DNA of 64,000 nucleotides from Xenorhabdus nematophila ATCC 19061 (GTDB lineage Bacteria; Pseudomonadota; Gammaproteobacteria; Enterobacterales; Enterobacteriaceae): NCBI RefSeq assembly GCF_000252955.1, contig NC_014228.1, positions 1,688,005 to 1,752,004 of the forward strand, read 5' to 3'. Shown piece by piece: positions 19,243 to 28,367 of this stretch (position 1 is its first letter; each line of letters starts with the position of its first letter). The notes under the pieces were generated by a model. It saw only the letters and a program-made list of their open reading frames with translations, ran no database searches and was not told where the DNA came from. The position numbers and the translations under genes were made by a program.

Positions 19243-20446
19243 GGATCTCCACCAATGCTAAACGGCGTGCTACAGAACCAGACGGCAATTTTGACCACGG
19301 AAACATTTCAGGGTCGAGACGGACATTTGCCGTACCGAATTTAATCTGACTAATGCTCTCAACCACTGCATCATAGTCTTCACATGACAATTGATGGCGT
19401 TCAGCCAACTGCCCAGCAATATTCATTTTTGCCAATACAGATTGCGAACGGGGGGAAATTACACCACTATAAAATTCTGAACTGCATCCTGAACCATAAG
19501 AAAAAATGCCAATTCTCGTTTCTATTTCAAGCGAAGCATGTGTAATCGCACTGGCCAGTGCAAGATACACTGTGCCCGTATAAATGTTTCCCACTTGCTG
19601 GCACCAGACAATCGACGGCATTACCCGCTGCAGGAAATCTTCATTCACCTGTGTCGGAGGTGCCTGTTTCACTTTGCGAAAAACTTTACGATGAGCACCC
19701 TTTACCATACCCGGGAATGGAGTATGGAAAGCCAATAAACCAAAAGTATCAACAAAGTCACAACCTTCAACTTTACTCGCATAATCATCGAAAGCATGTT
19801 CAAAACATTCAATATATGTCAGTAATGAAAGATCGATATCGCCTGCTTCAATAAAGGGATCTGGGCGGAATGTGTCCATCACATGGAAGCTGTGCAATCC
19901 GCTCGCACCATGATCAAACGCCATGATTTGCGGATTACGGCTTATCAACATCGCAACCGCTCCCGCCCCTTGGCTAGGTTCAACATAGGTATTACGTGCC
20001 GGACGGGCAACATCACTGGTAATGACCAGCGCTTTCGCCTTTTTATTCGGATGCGCGTAAATGTGTGCGTAAGCGGCTTGTAATGCGGCGGTACCGGCAA
20101 AACAAGCCTGTTTAGTTTCAAACATCCGGCACCGACGGCTAAGCATCAGAAATGGATGGACGTAATTACTGATCGATTTTCCAAAGTCAATGCCAGATTC
20201 ACTACCAACTATCAGTAAATCAATTTCATTCCTTTCATCATCAGTCAATGAATCTATCAATGGACGAGCTGCATTAACAGCAAAGACCACAGCATCTTCA
20301 TAAGGCATAGCCACCGATTTGTTTTTCATCATTAGGTTATCAAAACGGCTAGTATCCAATTGGCGATGTTGAAATAGCTTAGCAACATCAATAGTTACCT
20401 CTCCGCCATAAAAATTCATGGCTTCAATACCTACTTCATCCCACAT
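19211..20446 (-). CDS. HMG-CoA synthase-like beta-branching enzyme (HCS, PksG type)
   Basis: Condenses an acetyl group carried on the donor ACP with the beta-ketone of the growing polyketide, the first step of beta-methyl branching. The protein is 411 residues. Its N-terminus WDEVGIEAMNFYGG and the ESGIDFGKS segment match the family, and the nucleophile is Cys115 in KQACFAGTAA. Preceded by AAGGGGA before ATG. It sits 38 nt after the decarboxylating KS in the same operon. Housekeeping HMG-CoA synthase is unlikely because the gene is embedded in a trans-AT PKS operon in a proteobacterium. Confidence 0.95.
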   Translation of the reverse strand: MWDEVGIEAMNFYGGEVTIDVAKLFQHRQLDTSRFDNLMMKNKSVAMPYEDAVVFAVNAARPLIDSLTDDERNEIDLLIVGSESGIDFGKSISNYVHPFLMLSRRCRMFETKQACFAGTAALQAAYAHIYAHPNKKAKALVITSDVARPARNTYVEPSQGAGAVAMLISRNPQIMAFDHGASGLHSFHVMDTFRPDPFIEAGDIDLSLLTYIECFEHAFDDYASKVEGCDFVDTFGLLAFHTPFPGMVKGAHRKVFRKVKQAPPTQVNEDFLQRVMPSIVWCQQVGNIYTGTVYLALASAITHASLEIETRIGIFSYGSGCSSEFYSGVISPRSQSVLAKMNIAGQLAERHQLSCEDYDAVVESISQIKFGTANVRLDPEMFPWSKLPSGSVARRLALVEIRDYERIYAWR

Positions 20447-20484
20447 AGAACGTCCCCTTGAATGTCACATTAGCAGCCAGGAAA

Positions 20485-21711
20485 TTACCTTGCAGACAGC
20501 ACCAAACTGGTGTGTACACCTGAAAAAGCGAAACTATTGGCAATTGCATGCTGTATAGACCATGTTTCGCTTTTTATCCCGACAAAAGGTAATTTGGCAA
20601 TAGGTATGTTAAGTTCTGGATTTGCATGTACGAACTGCTGCTGAATTTGTGCGCAAACAGCAACTATTTCAATAAGAGCCGATGCAGACAGACAATGCCC
20701 GCTTAGTGCTTTAGTCGCGTTAATACGTAAAGATGGCGAGTCTGAAAAAAGTCTGAGTATGGCCTCAGCTTCAACATTATCACCCAGTGATGAGCCAGTA
20801 CCGTGAGTGTTAATATAATTAATCTGTGTCGGAACAACACCAGCCTCTTGCATTGCCGCTTTCATAGCAGCAATTTCACCTTCAAGAGAAGGCGCAGTGG
20901 TTCTCAATCCGGCCAGTGATACGCCCGCTCCACTAACGCTTACCAAAGGTACAGCACCACGCAACAACGCGACTTCATTTCGTTCTACGACAAGTGCGGC
21001 TGCACCTTGTCCATAGATAAATCCTGTATAACGTTGCTCGTCGAATGGGTGATAGATTGCCGTGGAGCTCGAATTGGCTGTTGCATCCATCATGGCGCCA
21101 GCACGTATAAAAGACTGAATTTCAACTGGAGATAAGAACTGGGGTGGAGAAACAATTAAACAACGCTCATATACTCCCGCCCGCATCAATTGTAGTGCTC
21201 GTATGAGCGCAATATTTCCGCTTGCTGAAGCACCGTTGATAATAAAGCCATCCTGGATGACAGGAAATACCTCTGAAATTGCCCCTAATACATCAATATC
21301 CATATGAGCAAGAGCATAACTGGGCTTGATATATTCAGGCTCTTGCTGATAAAGCATAAAATTGGTGTAACGATAGTGGGCATCAAACTCTCCTCCTGCA
21401 ATAACAAGGCAACAACGTGTTAGCTCATCCGGTGTAAGACATGACATTTCAACTGCTTGCTTTGCAACTTTAATTGCCCAATAAATGTATTCAGGGGCTG
21501 TCCGTAAATGACACCGGAGTGATGCTGAAAACTGAGCTTTTAACCGCTTCAATCTATCGGGCGGCAACTTGGCAGCAAAATATTCAATCTCATCCACCTG
21601 ATGGCGGATAAACTCAGGTGCTATCCCATAATGTAAAGCCTGACTGAACTCCTTATAATCAGATGCAACGGCCGTTTCAATTCCTACACCTGTAATGACT
21701 ACCTTTTCCAT
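20485..21711 (-). CDS. Decarboxylating ketosynthase of the beta-branching cassette (PksF type)
   Basis: A 408-residue free-standing KS in which the catalytic Cys is replaced by Ser162 (NGASASGN instead of TACSS), while both histidines remain (NTHGTGS and LSGHCLS). This is the signature of cassette ketosynthases that decarboxylate malonyl-ACP to acetyl-ACP instead of condensing. AAGGGAA precedes the ATG. It is separated from the donor ACP gene by 296 nt of AT-rich DNA, unlike the tight spacing further downstream, so a second promoter is possible here. Confidence 0.94.
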   Translation of the reverse strand: MEKVVITGVGIETAVASDYKEFSQALHYGIAPEFIRHQVDEIEYFAAKLPPDRLKRLKAQFSASLRCHLRTAPEYIYWAIKVAKQAVEMSCLTPDELTRCCLVIAGGEFDAHYRYTNFMLYQQEPEYIKPSYALAHMDIDVLGAISEVFPVIQDGFIINGASASGNIALIRALQLMRAGVYERCLIVSPPQFLSPVEIQSFIRAGAMMDATANSSSTAIYHPFDEQRYTGFIYGQGAAALVVERNEVALLRGAVPLVSVSGAGVSLAGLRTTAPSLEGEIAAMKAAMQEAGVVPTQINYINTHGTGSSLGDNVEAEAILRLFSDSPSLRINATKALSGHCLSASALIEIVAVCAQIQQQFVHANPELNIPIAKLPFVGIKSETWSIQHAIANSFAFSGVHTSLVLSAR

Positions 21712-21760
21712 ATTATTCCCTTAACAAAAAATAATATAAAATATGGTAAAGAAAACACCA

Positions 21761-21789
21761 TATAAAATGAAATAAATATTATTTGACAA
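21761..21789 (-). promoter_or_regulatory. Possible promoter before the cassette KS gene
   Basis: On the minus strand TTGTCA (21784-21789) and TTTATA (21761-21766) are 17 nt apart, about 50 nt before the KS start. The -35 agrees at five of six positions but the -10 only at three, in very AT-rich DNA, so this is tentative. The rest of 21712-22007 shows no gene. Confidence 0.27.
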
Positions 21790-22007
21790 TAAAATAAATA
21801 AATCAATGATTAAATTTTAATGAAAAATCATATTATTTTATATGAAATATTCTTTCATGAAGATACTGTCATTATCTATTTAACCAACACCTTAAAAAGA
21901 AAAATTATCCTATAACAAACTATATTCTCTCATTATTATTCCATGGGGAGTTATTATATTTTTTATATAATTTGCAATAAGAATTAATTTTTATTTTCAA
22001 CTAAATT

Positions 22008-22253
22008 TTAGTTTATATACTTTGCGAATATATGAGCAAGATCACCAATATTATTAGCCTTAACTATTTCTTGATTAGGAACTTTTATTTTCAAATACAT
22101 CATTGATTCAACAACAACCTCCATTCTATCGATAGAACTTAAGTTGAGATCCTTCATGCTTACATCTGGAGTGATGATATCTTGAGTTAAGTCAGAGTTT
22201 ATCTCCAAAATAACCTTTTTAATTACTTTATATGCTTGGTTATATTTATACAT
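22008..22253 (-). CDS. Free-standing donor acyl carrier protein of the beta-branching cassette
   Basis: An 81-residue carrier protein with DLNLSSIDRMEV; Ser40 is the expected phosphopantetheine site, and the IDRMEV helix II is typical of discrete ACPs. In such cassettes it carries malonate that the partner KS decarboxylates to acetate for HCS. It is the first gene of the locus. Base composition is far more AT-rich than the PKS genes. AAGGTTAA is rather distant from the ATG. Confidence 0.9.
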   Translation of the reverse strand: MYKYNQAYKVIKKVILEINSDLTQDIITPDVSMKDLNLSSIDRMEVVVESMMYLKIKVPNQEIVKANNIGDLAHIFAKYIN

Positions 22254-22317
22254 AACTATACAGTTAACCTTGTAATAATTTAAATATGGTTGAAATACAA
22301 ATCATTTAATCGTGAGC

Positions 22318-22348
22318 ATTATAGAATAAAAAACAAAATAAAAATCAA
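22318..22348 (-). promoter_or_regulatory. Candidate main promoter of the biosynthetic operon
   Basis: A perfect TATAAT on the minus strand (22318-22323), with TTGATT (22343-22348) 19 nt upstream, lies about 65 nt before the ACP start. The spacer is long and the -35 is only four of six, so the -10 carries the call. Confidence 0.42.
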
Positions 22349-22405
22349 TTTAAAATCACATAACAACATAGAAAAATAGATAGCATTTGATTGTATTTTC
22401 CAAAA

Positions 22406-22576
22406 TTAACTTGAAGATATAGGAATTAAAATCTGAAAATTATCAGTCAGCCGGGTAGCCAGTTCCTGTGCTGTGACATGGAAAAAGTGACGAAGTGTTT
22501 TCCTGAACGTTTCTGCGTCTGGGAAATAGGCATTGTTTCGTACCTGCTCATTTGAAGGTGTTGATTTTTCATTCAT
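22406..22576 (-). pseudogene. IS630-family transposase C-terminal fragment
   Basis: Reads NEQVRNNAYFPDAETF, then KTLRHFFHVTAQELATRL to a stop. This is the tail that follows the last DDE acidic residue in IS630-type transposases. The catalytic domain is missing. It lies directly upstream of the biosynthetic promoter and is unrelated to the three IS630 copies elsewhere in the window. Confidence 0.65.
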
Positions 22577-22916
22577 ATCAGATCAAGATTGTATCCATGA
22601 AAATTATCCTGACAAATGCCCAAAAAGAATCTATGGTCACTATATGAACGCATCCCGTTTGCAAGACAAAAGTTATTGTGACATTGAAGGTAGATTGCAG
22701 CTCTATATTCGGCCTTGTTACAGCTAATACTGTGGGCCTCGATGTAATCCGCTGACCTGCACCTTATTCCCCGAACGAGCTTGACGCTCTGGTGACCATT
22801 CAGGTTTAGCAAGTCACGGTCTCACCTTTCGTTGTCATCACGACTTTTGCCTCAGCAATCTTTCTGCATTCGTCTTTTTTAATTAAGTGGGAGTAAATTT
22901 TTACTTGTGAAATACC
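22577..22916. other. Non-coding stretch between IS remnants
   Basis: No gene I can support on either strand. Probably eroded mobile-element DNA flanking the IS110 copy. Confidence 0.4.
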
Positions 22917-23936
22917 TCAATAAGGCCTGACACTGACGTAATCTTTTTCATATTCCCGTTGATGAGCAATCAGTGCCCAGACCGTACGAGCCAGTTTATT
23001 CGCCATCCCGACAATCGCAACACTAACCGGACGTCGTTTCTTCAGTTCGCTTACCCACAACGGTGGTGTTTTCGTGCATAACGTGGCGACTCTGGCGCCA
23101 TGGATAAACAACGTTCTTAGATACGTATCCCCACGTTTACTGATGCCCAGTAATTTAACTCGGCCACCTGTTCCTGTTTGCCGGGGAACCAAGCCCAGAT
23201 AGGCGGAAAACTCCCGGCCTGATCGGAAAGCAGTGGGATCCCCCATCGTAGCGATGGCTGCTGTAGCAATCAGAACACCCACACCCGGAATTTTCATGAT
23301 CCGCTGACAATCCGCATTCTGTTTTGCCCACTCAGTCAATTGTTTTTCCAGACCGTCAATTTCGTTATCGAGCTCACTCAGGCGATAATATTGCTCTTCA
23401 ATCAGGCTGATCAGGAAGGGGGAGAGTGTTATCCTTAGCCGTTCAAGCACCTCGGGTATCGCTTTGTTTAACGATGCCCGCCCCTTATGCACTGTCTCAC
23501 CAAATTCCAATAACAATCCATGCAATGCATTAATTTGTGCGGTTCTGAATTTCACTAACTGATTACGCATCCGGTGCACAGAAAGTAGGGTTTGTTGTTC
23601 TTCATTTTTGATAGCGACGGGTTTACCCGGTTGCTGAACGGCCATCCAGATTGCCCGGGCATCCATGACATCGTTTTTGTTACCTAGACGAAAAGCTTTA
23701 ACAAATTTGGCCTGAAGCAAATGAACTTCATGCCCTAATTTTTTCAGCTCCCGAGCCCAATAGTGGGCACCACCACACGCTTCCATACCAATCAGACAAG
23801 GCTCCCGGTTGCTGAAAAAAGTCAAAAAATCCCGTCGTCGTAGCTGTTTATCAATGATTTCACCGGTATATTCATCAACGAAATGAATTTGCATCAGATA
23901 CTTTGCGATATCGACGCCAACAGGCGTATATTTCAT
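22917..23936 (-). CDS. IS110-family transposase
   Basis: Full-length 339-residue DEDD transposase. The N-terminal catalytic part has GVDIAKYLMQIHFVD, IGMEACGGAHYWAREL and KNDVMDARAI. The C-terminal transposase_20 part has IPGVGVLIATA and LGLVPRQTGTGG, then LGISKRGDTYLRTLF, with the conserved Ser in the GISKRGD segment. No interruption is seen, so it could be active. It is only distantly similar to the second IS110 element at 48.6-53.7 kb. Confidence 0.92.
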   Translation of the reverse strand: MKYTPVGVDIAKYLMQIHFVDEYTGEIIDKQLRRRDFLTFFSNREPCLIGMEACGGAHYWARELKKLGHEVHLLQAKFVKAFRLGNKNDVMDARAIWMAVQQPGKPVAIKNEEQQTLLSVHRMRNQLVKFRTAQINALHGLLLEFGETVHKGRASLNKAIPEVLERLRITLSPFLISLIEEQYYRLSELDNEIDGLEKQLTEWAKQNADCQRIMKIPGVGVLIATAAIATMGDPTAFRSGREFSAYLGLVPRQTGTGGRVKLLGISKRGDTYLRTLFIHGARVATLCTKTPPLWVSELKKRRPVSVAIVGMANKLARTVWALIAHQREYEKDYVSVRPY

Positions 23937-24334
23937 GAGTGGATCCTCCAGTTATCAGAGAGCAACAGGCTTCTCATTTAGGCACTATAAGGCCGGAAAT
24001 CTGAGAGGATCCCCACCTTACCTCTCAATTTCAGCATAGTACCAAGGGTTACGTGGTTGGGATGCGTTCATTACATTCCCCGTTTTTGCAACACTGATTT
24101 TTGATTAATGGTGGGCTTGCTTAAATCTATCCGGCGTCATTATGGGTAAGGATGCCCGCGCCACGATGAGTTCCGCGCCTGATGAACCTAAAAAGCCCTT
24201 CAGCTTCAATGAGCCATTCTTTTTGTCAGGTTATTCATCAGGCCGACTGGCCGTTCATATCATCAATAATCAGTCTTCGCAAAACCAGATGGGTAACTTA
24301 TATTTTACTGCTTAATAATCATCATATTGAATTA
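23937..24334. other. Intergenic DNA, probable IS ends and debris
   Basis: Contains the 5' flank of the IS110 gene (about 23937-24030) and a further 300 bases with no gene I recognise on either strand. Confidence 0.4.
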
Positions 24335-24656
24335 TCATGCCTGATATTCATTTTGCTTAGTGGTGATGGCCCATGCTATTCGTGCCAGCTTGTTTGCCAG
24401 AGCACAAGTAACCACATTCGAATACTTCTTACTCAATTGTTCCCGAACCCACTCAGCCAGTCTGCCCTGCTGATGCTCAAGCCGCATCATGAACGCGCGG
24501 GCGCACTGAACCAGTAACCTGCGCAAATTTTTGTCGCCTCGCTTGCTGATACCCAGCAGGGTATTTTTTCCTCCCGTGCTGTATTGCCGGGGAACAAGCA
24601 CTGTAGAGGCGGCAAAATCCCTGCTGCATGAGAATTGTTTGCCGTTACCGAGTTGA
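24335..24656 (-). pseudogene. IS110-family transposase C-terminal fragment
   Basis: Reads GNGKQFSCSRDFAAS, then VLVPRQYSTGGKNTLLGISK and onward to ALANKLARIAWAI and a stop. This is the C-terminal third of an IS110 transposase, without the catalytic DEDD domain. Its 5' side is fused to the resolvase remnant at about 24656, so the element was cut there. It differs in sequence from the intact IS110 copy next to it. Confidence 0.75.
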
Positions 24657-25014
24657 GATGAGAGAACTCATCAGACCCCTTCATGAACTGATGGCTGGTC
24701 GGGAGATCCAGAGAAACCACTTTCAGTCCCTTATGGCTAATCATATATTTCAGTTTTTCCCAGTCAGCTGTATTCAGCCGACTGAGACGGTCGACTTGTT
24801 CAACCAAGAGCACATCGCCCGGCATAGCCACATCAAGCAAAAGGAACAACTCTGGACGATGAAGCCGGGTACCGGATTCATTTTCTTCAAACCAACAGGC
24901 AACCTGAACGCCTAATTCACTGGCGAACTCAATCAGCTCATTTTTTGCCCTTTAAGCATCCTGCTCACGTGTCGATGCTCCAAGGTATCCGTAAATCCGC
25001 ATATTGGCATTCAT
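24657..25014 (-). pseudogene. Serine resolvase (TnpR-like) remnant with internal stop
   Basis: From ATG at 25014 the frame reads MRIYGYLGASTREQDA, a TAA stop, then RAKNELIEFASELGVQVACW and on through PGDVLLVEQVDRLSRLN to LDLPTSHQFMKGSDEFS, where it meets the IS110 fragment. The catalytic Ser (in GASTREQ) and the D-R-L-S-R core are present, but the stop and the lost helix-turn-helix end make it non-functional. It is divergent from the Tn3 transposase fragment to its right, as in Tn3-family transposons. Confidence 0.75.
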
Positions 25015-25176
25015 CAGTGCACTACACATGGTGTCATTATTATGGTGCACTATACATAGCGTTACGTTATTTTCTGCACTGGTATTTAGCCAGTGTATTA
25101 AAAGTACACCCTATCAGCACTCTTCGTGAACGTTTTTGGCCACCTTTGTTGGTACAAAAATCTATCAAGGAAAAAC
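25015..25176. promoter_or_regulatory. Possible res site between divergent resolvase and transposase remnants
   Basis: The gap between the divergent tnpR and tnpA remnants has repeated GTGCACTAyACAT blocks (near 25018 and 25045), as expected for resolvase subsites and overlapping promoters. Position and repeats support the call; subsites are not resolved. Confidence 0.4.
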
Positions 25177-25612
25177 ATGCAGCCGACGCGCCCAAGCCGG
25201 ATACAAATTCTTAAAACCGATGAAATTGATGAGCTGTATCGCCGCCCCGAATTCAGTCAGACAGAACGTGAAGAATATTTTGCCCTGAATGACATACTGC
25301 TTGAACACATCCGCGCAATAGAGAAACTCGAAAACCGTATTTATTTTATTCTCTTTATTGGATATTTCCGGGCTAAGCCCGTTATTCCCAAATTCCATTT
25401 AAAGGACGTTAGACCGGATGTTATGTATATTTGCCAGACCTACTTTTCAGGCGCAAAACCACGGTACACTGAGTTGGCCAAATCAACCCGATCCCGGCTA
25501 ATCAATCAGGTTCTGGCCTTGCTTAGTTTTGAGCAGCTAACCCCCGCCATGACTGACAATTTGGTCTTACGTCTCCAGGACGTCGCAATCATCTATGCTG
25601 ATCCCCGATATA
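25177..25612 (+). pseudogene. Tn3-family transposase N-terminal fragment (DUF4158)
   Basis: From the ATG at 25177 (AAGGA upstream) about 145 residues match the N-terminal DUF4158 region of Tn3 transposases: RIQILKTDEIDELYRRPEFS, then YFILFIGYFRAKPVIPKF. The frame is cut at 25612 by an IS630 insertion and the catalytic DDE part is not in the window. An in-frame ATG at 25126 is less likely, having no binding site. Confidence 0.78.
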
Positions 25613-26520
25613 TAGCAGAATCATAATACTATGTCATAATACCTAAATTCCAATGACAAGGTAGAATTGAGATGGGTTACAGTCTAGATTTTCGAAGAAG
25701 AGTACTGGCATACAAAGACAAGCATGCATTGACATTCGAGCAAACCCGCGACCACTTTGAGGTCTCTATCCGCACTCTGTTTCGGTGGTGCAATAAAATA
25801 GAACCCTGTATGACACGTGATAAGCCGCCCACGAAAATCAGTGATGAGACACTTATCGCCGATGTCAAAAATTATCCCGATGATTATCAATGGGAAAGAG
25901 CAAAACGTCTGGGTGTCTCACAATCGGCTGTCCATTACGCCCTGAAACGACTCAAAATAACCGTCAAAAAAAACGCACAAACATCCCGCCGCTGACGAAC
26001 ACGCGCGTCAGGTATTTGGCGAGCGTATCCGCCATCATGAGCAGGCGGGCAAACAGATTGTTTATCTGGATGAAAGCGGCTTTGAGCAGTCCATGCCACG
26101 TACGCATGGCTATTCGTTAAAAGGGTCGCGCTGTTTTGGTTTACATGACTGGCAGCACAAAGGCCGTATTAATGCCATTGGTGCTATCATTAAAAATACC
26201 TTTGTGACCTTAAGTTTGTTTGCCGGAACCCTTAATGCGAATGTGTTTCATGCCTGGCTGACACAAGATTTGTTGCCGAAGCTCCCTAAGGGGACAGTGA
26301 TTGTGATGGATAATGCCCCTTTCCATAAACGCGGTGACACGCGACAAGCGATAACCGATCACGGATGCCAGTTGGAATGGATTCCGCCTTACAGCCCAGA
26401 TTTAAATCCTATCGAAAACAAATGGGCTGAAACAAAAACAACAAGAAGACGAGAAAGATGCTCTATTGATGAGCTGTTTACAAAGCATGTGACTTATGTC
26501 TGATTATATTGATTCTGCTA
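25613..26520 (+). mobile_element. IS630-family element, copy 1 (908 bp)
   Basis: Terminal inverted repeats TAGCAGAATCA at both ends, flanked by TA duplications (25611-25612 and 26521-26522), the IS630/mariner target rule. It is inserted in Tn3-type DNA, separating the tnpA remnant on its left from a resolvase remnant on its right. Confidence 0.9.
25672..26503 (+). CDS. IS630-family transposase in two frames (slippage at an A8 run)
   Basis: The first frame (25672-25995) is a helix-turn-helix half beginning MGYSLDFRRRVLAYKDKH. The second runs to 26503 and carries the DDE catalytic triad in VYLDESGF, VMDNAPFH and SPDLNPIENKW. The change from frame 1 to frame 2 (+1, equal to losing one A) falls at eight adenines around 25966-25973. 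All three copies in the window keep the same run and the same frame relation. This fits programmed frameshifting or transcriptional slippage better than decay, although decay of the ancestral copy cannot be excluded. Confidence 0.85.
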
Positions 26521-26824
26521 TACCTTCAGTGCTGAGGTGGTTGTCCAAAAAACGAAGGGGAATTCCCTTTTTGTAGCAGTTATCGACAATTTTTATCATG
26601 TCAGCGGTATTCCGGCCTAAGCGATCCATTTTGGTGCAGATAATGGTATCGTCCCGTTCTGCTCTGGCCAGCAATTTTTTCAGTCCCTCTCTGTCGTCCG
26701 TTTTTCCAGTCATTTTATCCGTGAAGATCCGGTCTTCACGAACACCGGCCTGTTTCAGAGACGCAATCTGAATGTCAAGTTTCTGTTGTGAGGTGGATAC
26801 CCTTGCATAGCCCAATAATGCCAT
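26520..26824 (-). pseudogene. Serine resolvase/invertase, C-terminus cut by IS630
   Basis: From ATG at 26824 (GGGA nine bases upstream): MALLGYARVSTSQQKLDIQI, then KMDRLGRNTADMIKIVDNCY, ending at the IS630 terminus. The catalytic domain with Ser in ARVSTSQQ is complete, but the DNA-binding domain is lost. It is a Tn3-type TnpR of a different lineage from the one at 24.7-25.0 kb, so at least two Tn3-family elements have left pieces here. Confidence 0.8.
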
Positions 26825-26835
26825 TTTCGTCATTC

Positions 26836-26960
26836 CCAGTATCACAAGTCGATCCTGATACCATCAAGTCTCATAACTTGAAAAAGAAGATTTTTGATAC
26901 TTCCTTATGTGCGTTGTTATAGAGTATCAAATTTTACAAATTATGATACCTAATGACCGC
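26836..26960. promoter_or_regulatory. Resolvase res-like region with TGATAC/GTATCA arms
   Basis: Upstream of the second resolvase are several TGATAC or GTATCA motifs (about 26839, 26856, 26895, 26934, 26944), including a facing pair, the layout of resolvase subsites. The rest of the interval to 27240 shows no gene. Confidence 0.45.
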
Positions 26961-27240
26961 TTAATGCGACAGAACCCAATTAACAATTTTAAAAAGCGTG
27001 TAACATTTTATCTTCTATACAATAGTAAGTTTTATCTGCTATGAAATAGTAAGAGAAAGGATCTCTCATTAACTGTAGATGCAATCATTCGACCTTCTGG
27101 TAATTGACTCGAGAAACATTCCAGCTCAGCTCACGCTCCTGACGGATCGGTTTCGGTAAAAATAAAAAATTTCACGCAAGATGGTATGCAACTTTCTGGG
27201 GATTCCTCAGAGGGGAAATAACGAAATGGAGAATAACTGA

Positions 27241-28320
27241 ATGATTTTAAAAAATGAAAATGGCATAACGGACGGTAACAGTGTGGTAACAGCACACACT
27301 GACGATAAAGCATCAGCCCAGTGGGTTAATGTGACGGATGTCTGCGTTAACGTTGTTAGCGTTAGCGGACAGGCCCCTTTGCTTTACGCAAATGGGCTGA
27401 ATATGATTGCTGTTCGCGTTTATATGACCTCCCAAGACATCAACGAAAAGACAATCGATGATATTGACGTCAACGAACTGGTAGGCGCTGTCACGCTGAT
27501 TGATTATGATACTGGGGTTCCGTTTACGAAAATAGACCACCCTCCGTCCCTGAATCATATTACTCCTGGAGGGACATATTGTACAGTGGCAAATAAATAC
27601 CTTTCTGGCAGTAACTTTATCAATCCGGGAATATCAGGTTATGGTAAAAGGTATATCACACTTTATTTTGCTTACAATGGCACTTCATCAACCAGTGTCA
27701 GGATTGGCTGCAAAATTAAACCGACATATCCTGATAAGGGCGCTGACGGAAGGTACGTTTATAATGAGGTGGTTAACTCCATTAACGGTGATACTCACTG
27801 TCCCACAACTCCCATCAAGGTTACCGTAAAAAAATTTAAAGACAGCGATGTTACTGAGTCACACCTCTATAGTGCTAATGTCTCTACAGGGAAGTCACCG
27901 AATCGTGATATTTTCCGATATTACATTAAGTTTAGTGATGGTGTTATTACGCATGTAGATCTTCCAACCTCTAGCCAGCCAGGCGCTCCGACAGGCTATT
28001 TTCATTACAAACAAACAGGAAATTATAAGGATTTCTGTTGTTTTACTGATGATAAGTTTGATGTGGATCCCAGCGCAAAATGGACCACCCCTACATTTAA
28101 GATTGACAACTCATGGTCAGATTCTGTCACTTTCTATAACCATGAAGAGGACGGTGTCTGTATTTTCCTCTATCGTTTCTGGTATGGTGCCTTGTGGTCT
28201 TACCAGGAATGGAATTTAGGTGCAATATTTACGCTCTATGATGAGTATGGTAACGCATGTAAAATATCAGCCATCCGCGATGAGCCCAATGACAAGATTA
28301 AGTTCTCCGTAGTCAATTAA
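27241..28320 (+). CDS. Unrecognised beta-rich protein beside the RHS gene
   Basis: 359 residues, ATG preceded by GGAG at ten bases. I cannot name it. No signal peptide or membrane segment is visible. The composition (many Thr, Ser, Asp, Tyr and alternating hydrophobics) suggests beta-sandwich domains. The N-terminal part has LLYANGLNMIAVRVYMTSQD and LVGAVTLIDYDTG, the second half IFRYYIKFSDGVITHVDLP and FYNHEEDGVCIFLYRFWYG. It lies 465 nt before the RHS gene on the same strand. A role alongside the RHS toxin (carrier, adaptor or separate effector) is only inferred from position. Confidence 0.8.
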   Translation: MILKNENGITDGNSVVTAHTDDKASAQWVNVTDVCVNVVSVSGQAPLLYANGLNMIAVRVYMTSQDINEKTIDDIDVNELVGAVTLIDYDTGVPFTKIDHPPSLNHITPGGTYCTVANKYLSGSNFINPGISGYGKRYITLYFAYNGTSSTSVRIGCKIKPTYPDKGADGRYVYNEVVNSINGDTHCPTTPIKVTVKKFKDSDVTESHLYSANVSTGKSPNRDIFRYYIKFSDGVITHVDLPTSSQPGAPTGYFHYKQTGNYKDFCCFTDDKFDVDPSAKWTTPTFKIDNSWSDSVTFYNHEEDGVCIFLYRFWYGALWSYQEWNLGAIFTLYDEYGNACKISAIRDEPNDKIKFSVVN

Positions 28321-28367
28321 GAAGAAAAAACCATTGTAAAAGTCAGAGGTATATTTCAAGTAACTAA

